A stretch of DNA of 64,000 nucleotides from Mucilaginibacter empetricola (GTDB lineage: Bacteria > Bacteroidota > Bacteroidia > Sphingobacteriales > Sphingobacteriaceae). The stretch covers positions 62,001 through 126,000 of the forward strand of contig NZ_JANUBZ010000001.1 of NCBI RefSeq assembly GCF_024808665.1. The letters run 5' to 3'. A program made the position numbers and the translations under genes. Shown one piece after another: positions 46,760-56,015 of the stretch (the first letter of the stretch is position 1; the number at the start of each line of letters is the position of its first letter). Under the pieces are notes generated by a model. That model did no database searches. It was not told the DNA's origin and saw only the letters and a list, made by a program, of their open reading frames with translations.

Positions 46760-47338
46760 CTAAAGGGACAGGAGAAAGATAGTGAGCAAAATCATGTAAT
46801 GATTAACACTTACCCGCAAGTGTCGTAAAGCGTGCGTTATGTGATTGCGGACAGTTTTGGTGGAAATATTAAGTTTGCCCGCAATCTCCTTATGACTTAA
46901 TTGTTCATTCCGGCTCATCCGGTATACATCCTTGCATTTTGACGGGAGCATATCAACTATGATATTGATCCGGTTTTGCAACTCAGTATATTCTAAATTT
47001 TCCTGATAGGTTATTCCACCTATCCGTTCAATCATTTGGTCTACGATTGGTTCGAATTTTTTGATAAATCTCACTTTCCGGTAAACTTCATATCTCACAG
47101 CAGCCTTAAGATAGGAACGAAGAGAAGTTGTAATAACCAGCTGTTGCCTGTTTTGCCATATTCTGATAAACAATTCCTGAAGAATATCTTCACAGGTCTC
47201 CTTATCTTTTAAAACATTATAAGCGAACTGAAACAAAAACCGCCAATGCAGCTCATAAAGCATGTCAATTGCGTTTCCATCATCATTTTTTAGTTTCTGA
47301 ATTATTTCTTCTTCAGAATGATTGATACAGGGTTTCAT
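46760..47338 (-). CDS. FecI-type ECF sigma factor
   Basis: 193 residues from the ATG at 47338 (MKPCINHSEEEIIQKL). Region 2 shows YELHWRFLFQFAYNVLKDKET and DILQELFIRIWQNR; region 4 shows MLPSKCKDVYRMSRNEQLSH and KEIAGKLNISTKTVRNHITH. The family is the Bacteroidetes sigma-70 ECF group that works with FecR. It should direct transcription of the susC operon once released. A gap of 205 bases separates it from fecR. Confidence 0.94.
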   Translation of the reverse strand: MKPCINHSEEEIIQKLKNDDGNAIDMLYELHWRFLFQFAYNVLKDKETCEDILQELFIRIWQNRQQLVITTSLRSYLKAAVRYEVYRKVRFIKKFEPIVDQMIERIGGITYQENLEYTELQNRINIIVDMLPSKCKDVYRMSRNEQLSHKEIAGKLNISTKTVRNHITHALRHLRVSVNHYMILLTIFLLSL

Positions 47339-47533
47339 AACAATTAAATCATGTCGGCTCTTGATAATTATCTTAAAATTGGTTGTGCAGTACCTTAAAT
47401 ATTGCCATGGCAATATCAAAAATATTGACCTATTTAAAAAGCCTTTAATCGTATTTCTCTTGGCTTTTTTGATATATTTTATCAGTATAAAATGCTCGTT
47501 TTATTCCATCAAAGCGAAGATAAATTTCCAATG

Positions 47534-48961
47534 TTAACAAATCTGCACAACGTCAATATTTAATAAATTTCCTAATTTTTTAATTTTCGAGCCAATATGT
47601 CCAATACCTACTGCACAATGGTGCGCCGGTCCATAACTGTTCCAGCTTTCTATAAAAGCTTTTACACCAATATGAAATTTATACCGGCTGTTGGTATTGC
47701 CAATTTGCAAAATAGGTCCGGGTACAGATTCAGCCTCCGCTAACAGCAACATTAATTTACCACCAGGAATTTCAACAACTGATAGTAATGTTACGGAGCC
47801 GATTTTTACGGACATCTCTACTGACAACCCGCGACCAACTTTTCCGTGATATATTTTTAATGGACGAACTTTCGTTTTCCCTTCACTTATTCCTATATGA
47901 CCGGGGCCATCATGCCCCATTAATAACACATCCGCTATATAATCTATAGCATAATATTCAGTAAATGATCCACCAGCGCCAAAGCTGTCTAATATTTTCA
48001 TGGCCTGGACATTTTTGATTTCATATTCCCCCGCAACCGGGATATTTCTTGCTGTTAACAAAGAATTGCCTAGTATTATTGAACTGATGGTTTCCTCATT
48101 ATGGAGATTCCCTGTTCCTTTATAATAATAGGCCATTGATCCGAGCTGGTATTTATCAACCAGTTTATCCAGCGCCACTGAAGTTTGCGCGGAAATCCTA
48201 AGGTCATCTTTGTTGCAATCCTGCTCGATATCAAAATGAAGCTGGAAGTCGTTGAGCTTTTTACTAATTTCCGATTCGCTCACGCTGCTGCGAAGTTCAG
48301 CAAGTTCATCTACCTCCAATAGCTCAATATGACCGCCAAAATAAGCGTATTGCAAGGTAAGGTCGGCATAAATATCTAACATTCCGCTATAATAATGACC
48401 CAAACACCCCATTCGGTTAAAGGCCATCGTACGAGCGACAAGCCCGGCTTCAATCCACTCCCCAGCTGCAGCCCAACACGCATCATCATAAAGTATTCCG
48501 GTTATCTGATAAAACTGGATTTTGGTGCGTTTGAAAACATTTATGAGTTCAGGTACGGGACAGGGCGAACAATAAGCCAACCACTCTGCAGTCATTTTAC
48601 TTCTTTCCCCTATACGATTAAATGTTTCGTAGTCGATAGCAGCTTCGGGAACAATATTCAAAATAATAACCGGTACCCTGGTCTGTTGTACTACCGGCAA
48701 AACGGTTGCGGATAACGCATAGGTCGCTACGTATATAAAAATAAGATCTACACATTCCTGCCTGAATCTTGTCCCAGCGTCAAAGGCCTTATCCGTATTG
48801 TCAACTAATCCAAGATTAATGACATCTGGGTGCATTGCCATAAGTTTAGCCTCAACCACATTTAAGTTGGTTTCCAGCCTCTTCCTCAATCCATCAAATT
48901 GCGGCCAGTATGCTTCCAGGCCGATGGCGAAAAGCCCGATCTTAAAATTCTTTTGGTTCAA
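47534..48961 (-). CDS. L-fucose/L-arabinose isomerase-family protein
   Basis: 475 residues, soluble, about the usual length for the L-arabinose isomerase fold. It opens FKIGLFAIGLEAYWPQFDGL and has the conserved middle RMGCLGHYYSGMLDIYADLT, and the C-terminal FTEYYAIDYIADVLLMGHDGPG. These are the hallmarks of the divergent isomerase-like group found near SusC/D loci in Bacteroidota; the true substrate is unknown and could be another aldose. It reads in the same direction as the sigma gene, 195 bases before it. Confidence 0.82.
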   Translation of the reverse strand: MNQKNFKIGLFAIGLEAYWPQFDGLRKRLETNLNVVEAKLMAMHPDVINLGLVDNTDKAFDAGTRFRQECVDLIFIYVATYALSATVLPVVQQTRVPVIILNIVPEAAIDYETFNRIGERSKMTAEWLAYCSPCPVPELINVFKRTKIQFYQITGILYDDACWAAAGEWIEAGLVARTMAFNRMGCLGHYYSGMLDIYADLTLQYAYFGGHIELLEVDELAELRSSVSESEISKKLNDFQLHFDIEQDCNKDDLRISAQTSVALDKLVDKYQLGSMAYYYKGTGNLHNEETISSIILGNSLLTARNIPVAGEYEIKNVQAMKILDSFGAGGSFTEYYAIDYIADVLLMGHDGPGHIGISEGKTKVRPLKIYHGKVGRGLSVEMSVKIGSVTLLSVVEIPGGKLMLLLAEAESVPGPILQIGNTNSRYKFHIGVKAFIESWNSYGPAHHCAVGIGHIGSKIKKLGNLLNIDVVQIC

Positions 48962-49269
48962 TATAATTTGTATTTGTTATTACAACACAAATCTACAGGT
49001 GAGCTATTGATGAAAAGCAGCATTATTGATCTATCATTGATCCTTTTTGATATTTGTGATTTTTCTCTTTTAATGGCACGCTTTTTCCGCTTGCGATGGC
49101 GCGTTCATCGTTTATTGAGTTATGCAAGAAGGAAGGTTATAGTCAGTGATATTAGATTTACATCTTATTAAGTAAGGCCGTCATGGTTATAAACTTAAGG
49201 CCTGCAGGAAACTATACCGGTAGGCATTCACTACAGGTATTTCTTTTTCCCCGATAAATACCGATTACC
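48962..49269. other. Gene-free stretch upstream of the isomerase
   Basis: About 308 bases between the isomerase start and the XRE pseudogene. I see no supported gene, hairpin or repeat. The promoter of the isomerase gene must lie in the first part. Confidence 0.4.
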
Positions 49270-49661
49270 TTCGATACCATCAAATAACCATATTGGCCGG
49301 AAGATCAGCCGCATTTGTGAATTACGCAATATCAAGCAGGAAGCGCTTGCCTCTGAATTGGGGGTTAGCCAGCAGTCAATTTCTCGTATGAAGCAGAGTG
49401 AAGTTTTGGAAGATGATGTTTTAGAAAAAATTGCGAAAATCTTAGGCGTCACTCCTGAGGCTATTAAAAACTTTAGTGAGAAAGCTCTAGTAAATTACTT
49501 GAATACATTAATGACAACAGCACTAATCAAGGCGCTGTGTATGCTTTCAATAGTACATTTAATCCTATTGAAAAAATTGTGGAGCTCTATGACGAGAAGG
49601 TGCCCTTTTAGAACGTTTTTTACAGGCTGAAAAAGAGAAGAATGAACTTTTAAAAAGATAA
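49270..49661 (+). pseudogene. Broken XRE-family regulator
   Basis: Across three frames the DNA encodes a typical Bacteroidota XRE regulator: HIGRKISRICELRNIKQEAL then ASELGVSQQSISRMKQSE, then STFNPIEKIVELYDEK, then ALLERFLQAEKEKNELLKR ending at 49661. Joining them needs one missing base near 49496 and one near 49602. No ATG is found for the N-terminus. The 3' coiled-coil part is otherwise well kept, so the damage is recent or reflects sequencing errors. The coding line of 49358-49630 alone would give a false protein. Confidence 0.8.
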
Positions 49662-49697
49662 TTCATTAGAATGTTAATTACAATCAGGTACTTGAGA

Positions 49698-51170
49698 CTA
49701 CCTATCTAGTAGCTGTTTCAAAATATCAATACATTGTTCTAACTCTTTAGCATTAGAAGAGGCAAAGCCGAGTCGTGTTGCATTAGCCTGATTTAAGGGC
49801 GATTGATGTATATATCCACTTGAAAAATAAAGATCTTTTTTCCTGGCATCACTGGCAAGTTTCGCCAGATCGATGAAAGGGGCAAATGTAGTCCATACAG
49901 CCATACCGCCCTCGGGTAAATGAAAACTTAGGTAGTTGTTCAACTCGCTTTGCAGTAAATTACAGAATACATCCCGTCTTTGCCGATATATACGAACCGA
50001 CTTGCGCAAATGCCGCTGAATGATGCCGTTTTGCAGTAGTTCAGCCATGGCGTTATCCAACATGGTATCTCCCTGCCGGTCGATAATGCGTCTTAATTTA
50101 GCCAAGCTACTTACCACATTGGCCGAACCTACCAGGTAACCTACTCGAAAAGCCGGCGATATGGCCTTTGTAAAAGAACCGCAATAAAGTACCATGCCTG
50201 CCTCGTCGGCACTGGCTAGTGGCGATAGCGGTTTATTGAGGTAATGAAAGTCGTAATCGTAATCATCTTCAAAAATGATAAAACCATATTTTACCGATAG
50301 CTGCAATAAATGTAACCGCCGTTCAGCGCGCAAGCTTACAGTTGTTGGGTAATGATGATGCGAGGTTACATAAACCATCCGCACAGTTTGTTTTTTACAC
50401 AGCTGTTCCAGCTCGTCTGTATTAATGCCATATTCATCTACAGGTATCTGCAGCAGATTTACGCCAGCTTGTAAAAAGTTTGCGTTGGCGTTTGTCCAAC
50501 CCGGCGCACCTACGACTACACGGTCGCCCTTTGATAGCAAACCAGTATTTGCCAAGTATAGGCCCATTACGGTGCCACGCGTAATCAGGATGTTATCTCT
50601 GGTTACATTCATTCCCCGGGTAACGCTAAGGTGTACTGCTAATTCTTCCCTTAGCCATTCAGAACCCTGTGGGTCTTCATAGCCTAGACGGTTATAGGCA
50701 TTCCCCATAAGCAACTGTGTACGATAAGCTCTGGACAGATCATGCAATGGCGCTAAGCGTGGATCTGGGAAGCCATCATCCAGGTGGTAAGTTGTACCCG
50801 CTTTAATGAATTCGCGCTCCAAATGAGCCGTTTGGTCGAAATCGAAGCCTGCCACCTGCAAAGGGTCTGCCGTCAGTTTAAATTCTGCTTTAAATTTCTT
50901 CGGTTTAACAACAGGTAAATACTGCGCTACAAAAGTGCCGCTTCCTGTTTTACTTTCCAGCCACCCTTGCGCCTGCAGATCATCATAAGCCCTGATAACT
51001 GTTTTACGATGCACTCCAAGCAATTGTGCTAGTTGCCGCGAACTTGGCAAACGAGTGAGCGGCTGTAAAATGCCATCTTTTATAGCTATAGTTAATCCTT
51101 CAGTAATTTGAGCATATACAGGCTTGGCGCCGGCTTTATCTATATTTAACGTTGAAAAAAATGGATGCAT
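49698..51170 (-). CDS. MocR/PdxR-type PLP-dependent regulator
   Basis: 490 residues. GntR winged helix (QITEGLTIAIKDGILQPLTR, SRQLAQLLGVHRKTVIRAYD) plus an aminotransferase-like domain with FIIFEDDYDYDFHY and the PLP Lys in YCGSFTKAISPAFRVGYL. It is divergent from a flavin-binding pyridoxamine-oxidase-like gene, a common arrangement in which the regulator senses PLP and controls B6-related genes. The 79-base gap between them has the inverted repeat ATTGGA/TCCAAT (51196-51219). Confidence 0.93.
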   Translation of the reverse strand: MHPFFSTLNIDKAGAKPVYAQITEGLTIAIKDGILQPLTRLPSSRQLAQLLGVHRKTVIRAYDDLQAQGWLESKTGSGTFVAQYLPVVKPKKFKAEFKLTADPLQVAGFDFDQTAHLEREFIKAGTTYHLDDGFPDPRLAPLHDLSRAYRTQLLMGNAYNRLGYEDPQGSEWLREELAVHLSVTRGMNVTRDNILITRGTVMGLYLANTGLLSKGDRVVVGAPGWTNANANFLQAGVNLLQIPVDEYGINTDELEQLCKKQTVRMVYVTSHHHYPTTVSLRAERRLHLLQLSVKYGFIIFEDDYDYDFHYLNKPLSPLASADEAGMVLYCGSFTKAISPAFRVGYLVGSANVVSSLAKLRRIIDRQGDTMLDNAMAELLQNGIIQRHLRKSVRIYRQRRDVFCNLLQSELNNYLSFHLPEGGMAVWTTFAPFIDLAKLASDARKKDLYFSSGYIHQSPLNQANATRLGFASSNAKELEQCIDILKQLLDR

Positions 51171-51249
51171 AAACCGGACTATCTATTTTATAAAAATTGG
51201 ATGACTACAGGAGTCCAATAAAGGTACACATTTGTTAAAATTTAAAGAT

Positions 51250-51891
51250 ATGAAGAAAGTACCTGAACACCTGATTCCTAGCCGAGCAGCCAAACGGGCA
51301 AGTTTCGACGCCGAAACCATTTATCCAATTCTGGATGAAGCCTTATTTTGCACCATCAGTTATGCCTTGGATAATAAGCCATATTCCATTCCCACGTCGT
51401 TTGTTCGTTACGGCGATAAAATCTACATTCATGGATCTGTAGGCAGCCACTTTATTCGGGAGTTGGAAAGAGGCATCCCCGTTTGCATTACTGTTATGCT
51501 GGCAGATGCGTTGGTGGTTGCCAAATCAGCTTTGAGCCACTCGGTTAATTATCGGTCTGTAGTGTTGTTCGCCACTGCTGAAAGGATTGAAGATCAGCAA
51601 GCAAAGCTGGATTCCTTCGAGTGGCTGATTGATAAAATAGTTCCGGGTAGCTGGAATTACTTGCGCCCAATAACCGAAAGCGAGATCCGCCGAACCGCAG
51701 TACTGGCTTTTGATTTAGGTGAAGCATCTGCCAAAATCAGGCAGGGCATGCCTAATGATGATGCGGAAGATAAAGTGCTGCCTATATGGTCAGGCATAAT
51801 TCCTTTACAAACGCAAAAGCTGCCACCAATAGCTGATGAAACCAGCAAGCAGATTCAAATGCCTAAACATTTGGTTACCGTAGATCTATGA
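51250..51891 (+). CDS. Pyridoxamine 5'-phosphate oxidase-like flavoprotein
   Basis: 213 residues from the ATG at 51250. It fits the split-barrel FMN-binding Pyridox_ox_2 group: IPSRAAKRASFDAETIYPIL, LFCTISYALDNKPYSIPTSF, IYIHGSVGSHFIREL and SHSVNYRSVVLFATAE. These proteins bind FMN; few have a known substrate. It is divergent from the MocR gene, its probable regulator. Confidence 0.88.
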   Translation: MKKVPEHLIPSRAAKRASFDAETIYPILDEALFCTISYALDNKPYSIPTSFVRYGDKIYIHGSVGSHFIRELERGIPVCITVMLADALVVAKSALSHSVNYRSVVLFATAERIEDQQAKLDSFEWLIDKIVPGSWNYLRPITESEIRRTAVLAFDLGEASAKIRQGMPNDDAEDKVLPIWSGIIPLQTQKLPPIADETSKQIQMPKHLVTVDL

Positions 51892-52246
51892 TGGTATTTT
51901 ATCGAGCAGCCAATGGCAGTTATAAAGTTAGCTGTGAGTGTTCGCGGCTTCCGCGTGAATTGTTGTCCAGCGAATCAAGAATTGCGTCTCTGAGAATGGG
52001 TAGAAATAATAAGATTCTGATTTGGCTCAAAAGAATCCCCCTTCCTCAAAACATCAAAAGAGGCAGGCATCTTTTAAGATCAATTCGAAATTGATCCCGC
52101 AAAGATAGCATTACATCGGCAATTACGGCTATCTTTCTTATTTACATAATTTAAGTAGTACTAATTGCTTTAGCTCTGATAGCTTGTAGTAATTTAATTA
52201 TCTGCACATCCCACCACATTACCGCTTAAACAACAGAAGCTCAAAA

Positions 52247-52308
52247 CAGGAAAACAGTCAAGGGCCCGGCGATATCCGCGGTTTATTACATCCTTGGCTG
52301 TTTTCCTG
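52247..52308. repeat. Long 17-bp hairpin in decayed DNA
   Basis: CAGGAAAACAGTCAAGG (52247-52263) pairs with CCTTGGCTGTTTTCCTG (52292-52308) with one G-T wobble, around a 28-base loop with GC-rich inner sequence. It lies between the flavoprotein gene and the NTF2-like remnant. It may be a palindromic repeat or a terminator without a T-tract. Confidence 0.5.
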
Positions 52309-52373
52309 TGTCGCTAACTTTGTGACTGCGGTGTTGTGGCTTTTTTGTGCTGCTGGAAGACAGGCGTGTATGA

Positions 52374-52575
52374 GTTTATGGCGCTTCGGCAAATATATTC
52401 GGTAAAACAGCTATCCTTTTTGAATGATATGGGCTTACTGGCTGTAGTTGGCGGCAACGAGGTAACTCATGCTTTTATGGTTACTGAAGGTTACATTAAG
52501 GAGAACGGCAAATGGAAGATGGGATCGCTCACCTTTTCCCAACTACTCAGGCCTGTGAAAATGACTAATCCTTAA
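52374..52575 (+). pseudogene. Remnant of an NTF2-like (DUF4440-type) protein
   Basis: The last frame ends HAFMVTEGYIKENGKWKMGS then LTFSQLLRP, a clear NTF2-like/SnoaL-type C-terminus. The preceding residues continue in another frame (VYGASANIFGKTAIL, from 52374) and join at about 52418 by a frameshift. Nothing upstream completes the domain, and an in-frame stop lies just before. The gene is truncated and shifted. The rest of 51892-52796 holds no supported gene besides the hairpin at 52247-52308. Confidence 0.65.
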
Positions 52576-52796
52576 TAAATATAGCTTGGACGACGAAGCT
52601 GGATCATGATTAAATAGATAGCTGGTATTATTGCACAATCTCATCAAAAGAGAAAAAACAGTCTCATTAAAAGAGATTATTTACATGTTTAATCTTTATT
52701 TGCTTTTTTTTGTGACATCCAATTCATTTTTTACTCTTTACCTTGTCCATATCGAAAAGGATTAATAAGCCAGATAAAAGTGAAATAATAGGAAAA

Positions 52797-53690
52797 ATGG
52801 ATTTTTACAGAAAATATTTTGATGTTAATCGAGTTGAAAATCAAACAACTCTTGAACCGGCCTGGGGTTTGACGGTAATGAACATCGGCCATCATATTTA
52901 CGGACTGGATAAAAAATATCCTGACCCAACGCATCCGTCTGATTATTTTTTTTGCTGGAATAAAGGAAGGGTACTGAATGAGTTTCAATTGGTTTACATT
53001 GCTTCCGGCAAAGGAATATTTGAGGCAGATAAGGTGGGACAAATTCCTGTTGAGGCGGGCACGGTATTTCTTCTTTTTCCGGGGATCTGGCATCGGTATA
53101 AACCTGTTCAGGAAGGTTGGGAAGAATATTGGGTTGGGTTCAGTGGTTTTTTTGCTGAACACCTGATGCAGCAAGGATGTTTCCGCTATGAGAGTCCGTT
53201 GATGTACGTGGGATTAAGCAGCGAGTTTTTAAATATATTTACGCAGTTGATAAATACCCAAAAATATGAAGGCATTGCCTTTTCCCAACTTTCCTCGTGC
53301 CTGACCATACAACTATTGGGGTTAGTTTATGCCGCAAGCCTCCATAAGGAAAGATCAAACAACCGGAAAGAACTTATAGTCAATAGGATGCGTTTCGAAA
53401 TACACCGGCATTTGTCAGGTAATTGCAACATGGAAAAATTAGCAAGTCAGCATAATGTTAGTTATATCTGGTTCAGAAAGGCGTTTAAAGAGGTTGTCGG
53501 CGAATCTCCCGGCCAATATTATCTTAATTTAAAAATTGAAAAAGCAAGTCAGCTATTAAAAGATACCCGTTTATCGGTTTCAGAAATTGCTTTTTCAACA
53601 GGATTTGAATCAGAACATCATTTTTCCAGGATATTCAAAAAGAAAGTTAAGTACTCACCCTCTGGTTATAGGGAAAGCTTTAAACGTTAG
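52797..53690 (+). CDS. AraC-family regulator
   Basis: 297 residues from the ATG at 52797, chosen because AGGAAAA lies just before it. The N-terminal AraC-binding cupin (VYIASGKGIFEADKVGQIPV, GTVFLLFPGIWHRYKPVQEG) and the C-terminal double HTH (LASQHNVSYIWFRKAFKEVV, EIAFSTGFESEHHFSRIFKK) are complete. Such cupin-AraC proteins often sense sugars. No target gene is evident next to it; the next gene downstream is convergent. Confidence 0.92.
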   Translation: MDFYRKYFDVNRVENQTTLEPAWGLTVMNIGHHIYGLDKKYPDPTHPSDYFFCWNKGRVLNEFQLVYIASGKGIFEADKVGQIPVEAGTVFLLFPGIWHRYKPVQEGWEEYWVGFSGFFAEHLMQQGCFRYESPLMYVGLSSEFLNIFTQLINTQKYEGIAFSQLSSCLTIQLLGLVYAASLHKERSNNRKELIVNRMRFEIHRHLSGNCNMEKLASQHNVSYIWFRKAFKEVVGESPGQYYLNLKIEKASQLLKDTRLSVSEIAFSTGFESEHHFSRIFKKKVKYSPSGYRESFKR

Positions 53691-53812
53691 TCAAAGTAAT
53701 TATACAAACTGCCGTATTGAGTTACACTTTAGGATTTGTTGTTTGTATGATTACCTTTCTAACTTATTTGACATTTTTGTTGCCAGTATTTTACCTTGCC
53801 GAGCTAATTTAT

Positions 53813-55855
53813 TTATTTACTAAATCCCGCTAGGATATGCAGGTTCGTTGGATGATAGATATGATTGCCTTTAATCGTTAATACTACTTTGCGGATATCC
53901 CGGATATGGATCAAGGGGTTTCCGTCGACGATCACCATATCTGCCTGTTTCCCCTCTTCTATCGATCCGGTTTCTTTATCCATGCCCATTACCCTTGCCG
54001 GGACGATCGTTGCAGATTGTATGGCCTGCAACTGCGTGAGCCCGGCCTGGACATACAACTCTAATTCCCGGTCAAGGCTGTACCCGGGAAATCCCTGGTC
54101 CGATCCGGCCACCACAGGAACACCTGCATCAAACAGCACTTTAACCAACCTCAGCATGTCCTGGTACAAAGGCTGGTATCTATCGGAGGTCGCCTGATCC
54201 ATCCCGGCATCTTTGAATCTTCGTTGGAGCACCTCAGGAAAAGTATAAAAAGCCGGTTCAATACCGGTGATATCGCCCTGTTTTGGACGAAAAGTAAGTT
54301 CCATAGATCCTATCGTGGGATCGACCACCGTGTGGTGCGCTGCCAAAAAACCAATAGCCGCCCGGGTAACCGAATCATCGAAGTTGATGGAGTAGTCTTT
54401 ATTTAATTTCATCATAGGCTGAACATAGTAGATATGGTTTACCATATCCATGCCGGAATCTATTCCTTGTTTAAGGGTCATTCCCGCAGGAATGTGCCCG
54501 GTAACGGTAAGCCCAACACGATGCGCTTCTTCACAGATAGCTTTAACGATTGCGGGTTTTACTGAGCTGTAAATTTTGATCTGTACATAACCATTTTTCT
54601 GATAGCGGTCAACGGCTGCTTTAGCCCCTTCCTTCGTATTTGCCTGTACTATTCCAAAGGCATTCGGGCCGGTACCGTCGATCAGTCCCGCTTTTAAAAT
54701 ACGGGGACCGATCCCTTTCCCCCCGCTTATTACTTTTTCAGCAGGATTGATATAATCGAACTCATCCGTACAATCACGTATAGTGGTTACTCCAGCGGCC
54801 AGATAAGCTGGCCCCCATTCCGCCTGTCCAAAATGGGCATGCATATCCCATAATCCAGGTAATATGGTTTTGCCTCGGGCATCAATAATTGTTGAATGAG
54901 CCGGCACTTTGAGAATCCCTACCTTGCCAATTGACTTAATGATTCCATGTTCAAGGATGATTACGCTGTTAGGCTCTGCTTTCCCGGTATTTACATCGAT
55001 CAATGTCCCCCCGGTAATCGCAATCACCGGTGTTGCGCGGCTTTCACCCAGCTGAGCGGTCAATAACCGCGTGCCGTAAACCGCAGTTTTATGAATAAAC
55101 TGCGAAAGCAAAGATTCATAGGGTTCACGGATAAATTCAAATTTATCGCCAGTATTATCGTTACTGATCAGGCCAATTAAATCTCCTTGCTTATCTGCCC
55201 ATAAAAATTCATTGCCCCATACCAGGCCATTGATCGTATAGCAGTTGCACACGACCGGCTGCTTATTGACAATAAACGTATCGGTGCCGCGCATCCGGAT
55301 TTGCACCGATCCGTAGGGCAGTGTTTTAATTACTGATGGTCGGTGATGGCTATTCCAGTAGCGCAGCAATTCCTGCTGCAGTGTTCCAGGCGCATTGGCT
55401 GGCACCGGAAATGTAAAAGAGGTTAGTTTTGTCGTATAAGTGGAATCCTTCAGCTTAATATTTGCCAAACCATTACTCATATGAATGGTATCGTTAATAC
55501 TTAAGCCACTGGATATTTTACCGCTAAACTTTAGATTGACTGGTTCATTTAACAGGGTGGTTTCGAGTGCTGCGTTTAACATTGCTGGTGTCCCCCGGTC
55601 TGCTACCTTGAAAGTTATTGCACAATTTATTTTATCCTGCGCTTTAACGTTATGATATGTTTCTTTTCCAATAAGGTGTTCCAATTTGTGAAGCAGAAAA
55701 ACGCCGCTGTCTGCTGGATCGCGTGCATTCGATTTTAAAGATTGCTTACCCGGTGGAACGTTTTGTTTAACCAGCGTTGTGGCGTTTTTTCCAAACACAT
55801 TAACATATAGTACAGCAAATAGAAAAAATATAAATAGTAAATTAATTTTTTTCAT
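53813..55855 (-). CDS. Secreted amidohydrolase-superfamily protein
   Basis: 680 residues from the ATG at 55855 (signal peptide MKKINLLFIFFLFAVLYVN). The first 270 residues form a domain I do not recognise. The C-terminal part is an amidohydrolase barrel: the metal motif GLWDMHAHFGQ (His near 339 and 341), VTGHIPAGM, and the metal Asp in VVAGSDQGFPG; then EGKQADMVIVDGNP closes the beta-sandwich. It may cleave a cyclic amide, peptide or ester. An ECF-type promoter lies just upstream, matching the one before the hydrolase at 58038. Confidence 0.88.
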   Translation of the reverse strand: MKKINLLFIFFLFAVLYVNVFGKNATTLVKQNVPPGKQSLKSNARDPADSGVFLLHKLEHLIGKETYHNVKAQDKINCAITFKVADRGTPAMLNAALETTLLNEPVNLKFSGKISSGLSINDTIHMSNGLANIKLKDSTYTTKLTSFTFPVPANAPGTLQQELLRYWNSHHRPSVIKTLPYGSVQIRMRGTDTFIVNKQPVVCNCYTINGLVWGNEFLWADKQGDLIGLISNDNTGDKFEFIREPYESLLSQFIHKTAVYGTRLLTAQLGESRATPVIAITGGTLIDVNTGKAEPNSVIILEHGIIKSIGKVGILKVPAHSTIIDARGKTILPGLWDMHAHFGQAEWGPAYLAAGVTTIRDCTDEFDYINPAEKVISGGKGIGPRILKAGLIDGTGPNAFGIVQANTKEGAKAAVDRYQKNGYVQIKIYSSVKPAIVKAICEEAHRVGLTVTGHIPAGMTLKQGIDSGMDMVNHIYYVQPMMKLNKDYSINFDDSVTRAAIGFLAAHHTVVDPTIGSMELTFRPKQGDITGIEPAFYTFPEVLQRRFKDAGMDQATSDRYQPLYQDMLRLVKVLFDAGVPVVAGSDQGFPGYSLDRELELYVQAGLTQLQAIQSATIVPARVMGMDKETGSIEEGKQADMVIVDGNPLIHIRDIRKVVLTIKGNHIYHPTNLHILAGFSK

Positions 55856-55874
55856 GGGTGCGAATTTTGATTTA

Positions 55875-55917
55875 GATACCACTGTTTTTAAAATGCTACA
55901 CGAGTTTTTCTTTTTTT
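55875..55917 (-). promoter_or_regulatory. ECF-type promoter, site A
   Basis: On the minus strand: A/T-rich lead with GAAAAAC, then TGTAGCATTT, then GGTATC, ending 20 bases before the amidohydrolase ATG. The spacing from TGTAGCA to GGTATC is 13. About 35 of 42 bases are the same as site B at 58904-58945. It is probably read by the sigma factor at 57549-58031. Confidence 0.6.
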
Positions 55918-56015
55918 GCATCGCAGCAGCTTTGCCTCCTTTTCGGTGACAGGAAATTGGACATTATGCCCCAATTGTGGGTTTGCGTACACTATATTTA
56001 ATCGCAGCGCTTTTG

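Noticed and set aside
49231..49452. 73-codon minus-strand frame over the XRE pseudogene
   Set aside because: Shadow of the HTH coding sequence on the other strand.
51888..52094. 68-codon frame overlapping the flavoprotein stop by four bases
   Set aside because: Arg/Ser/Leu-rich sequence with no recognisable pattern; the overlap alone is not enough.
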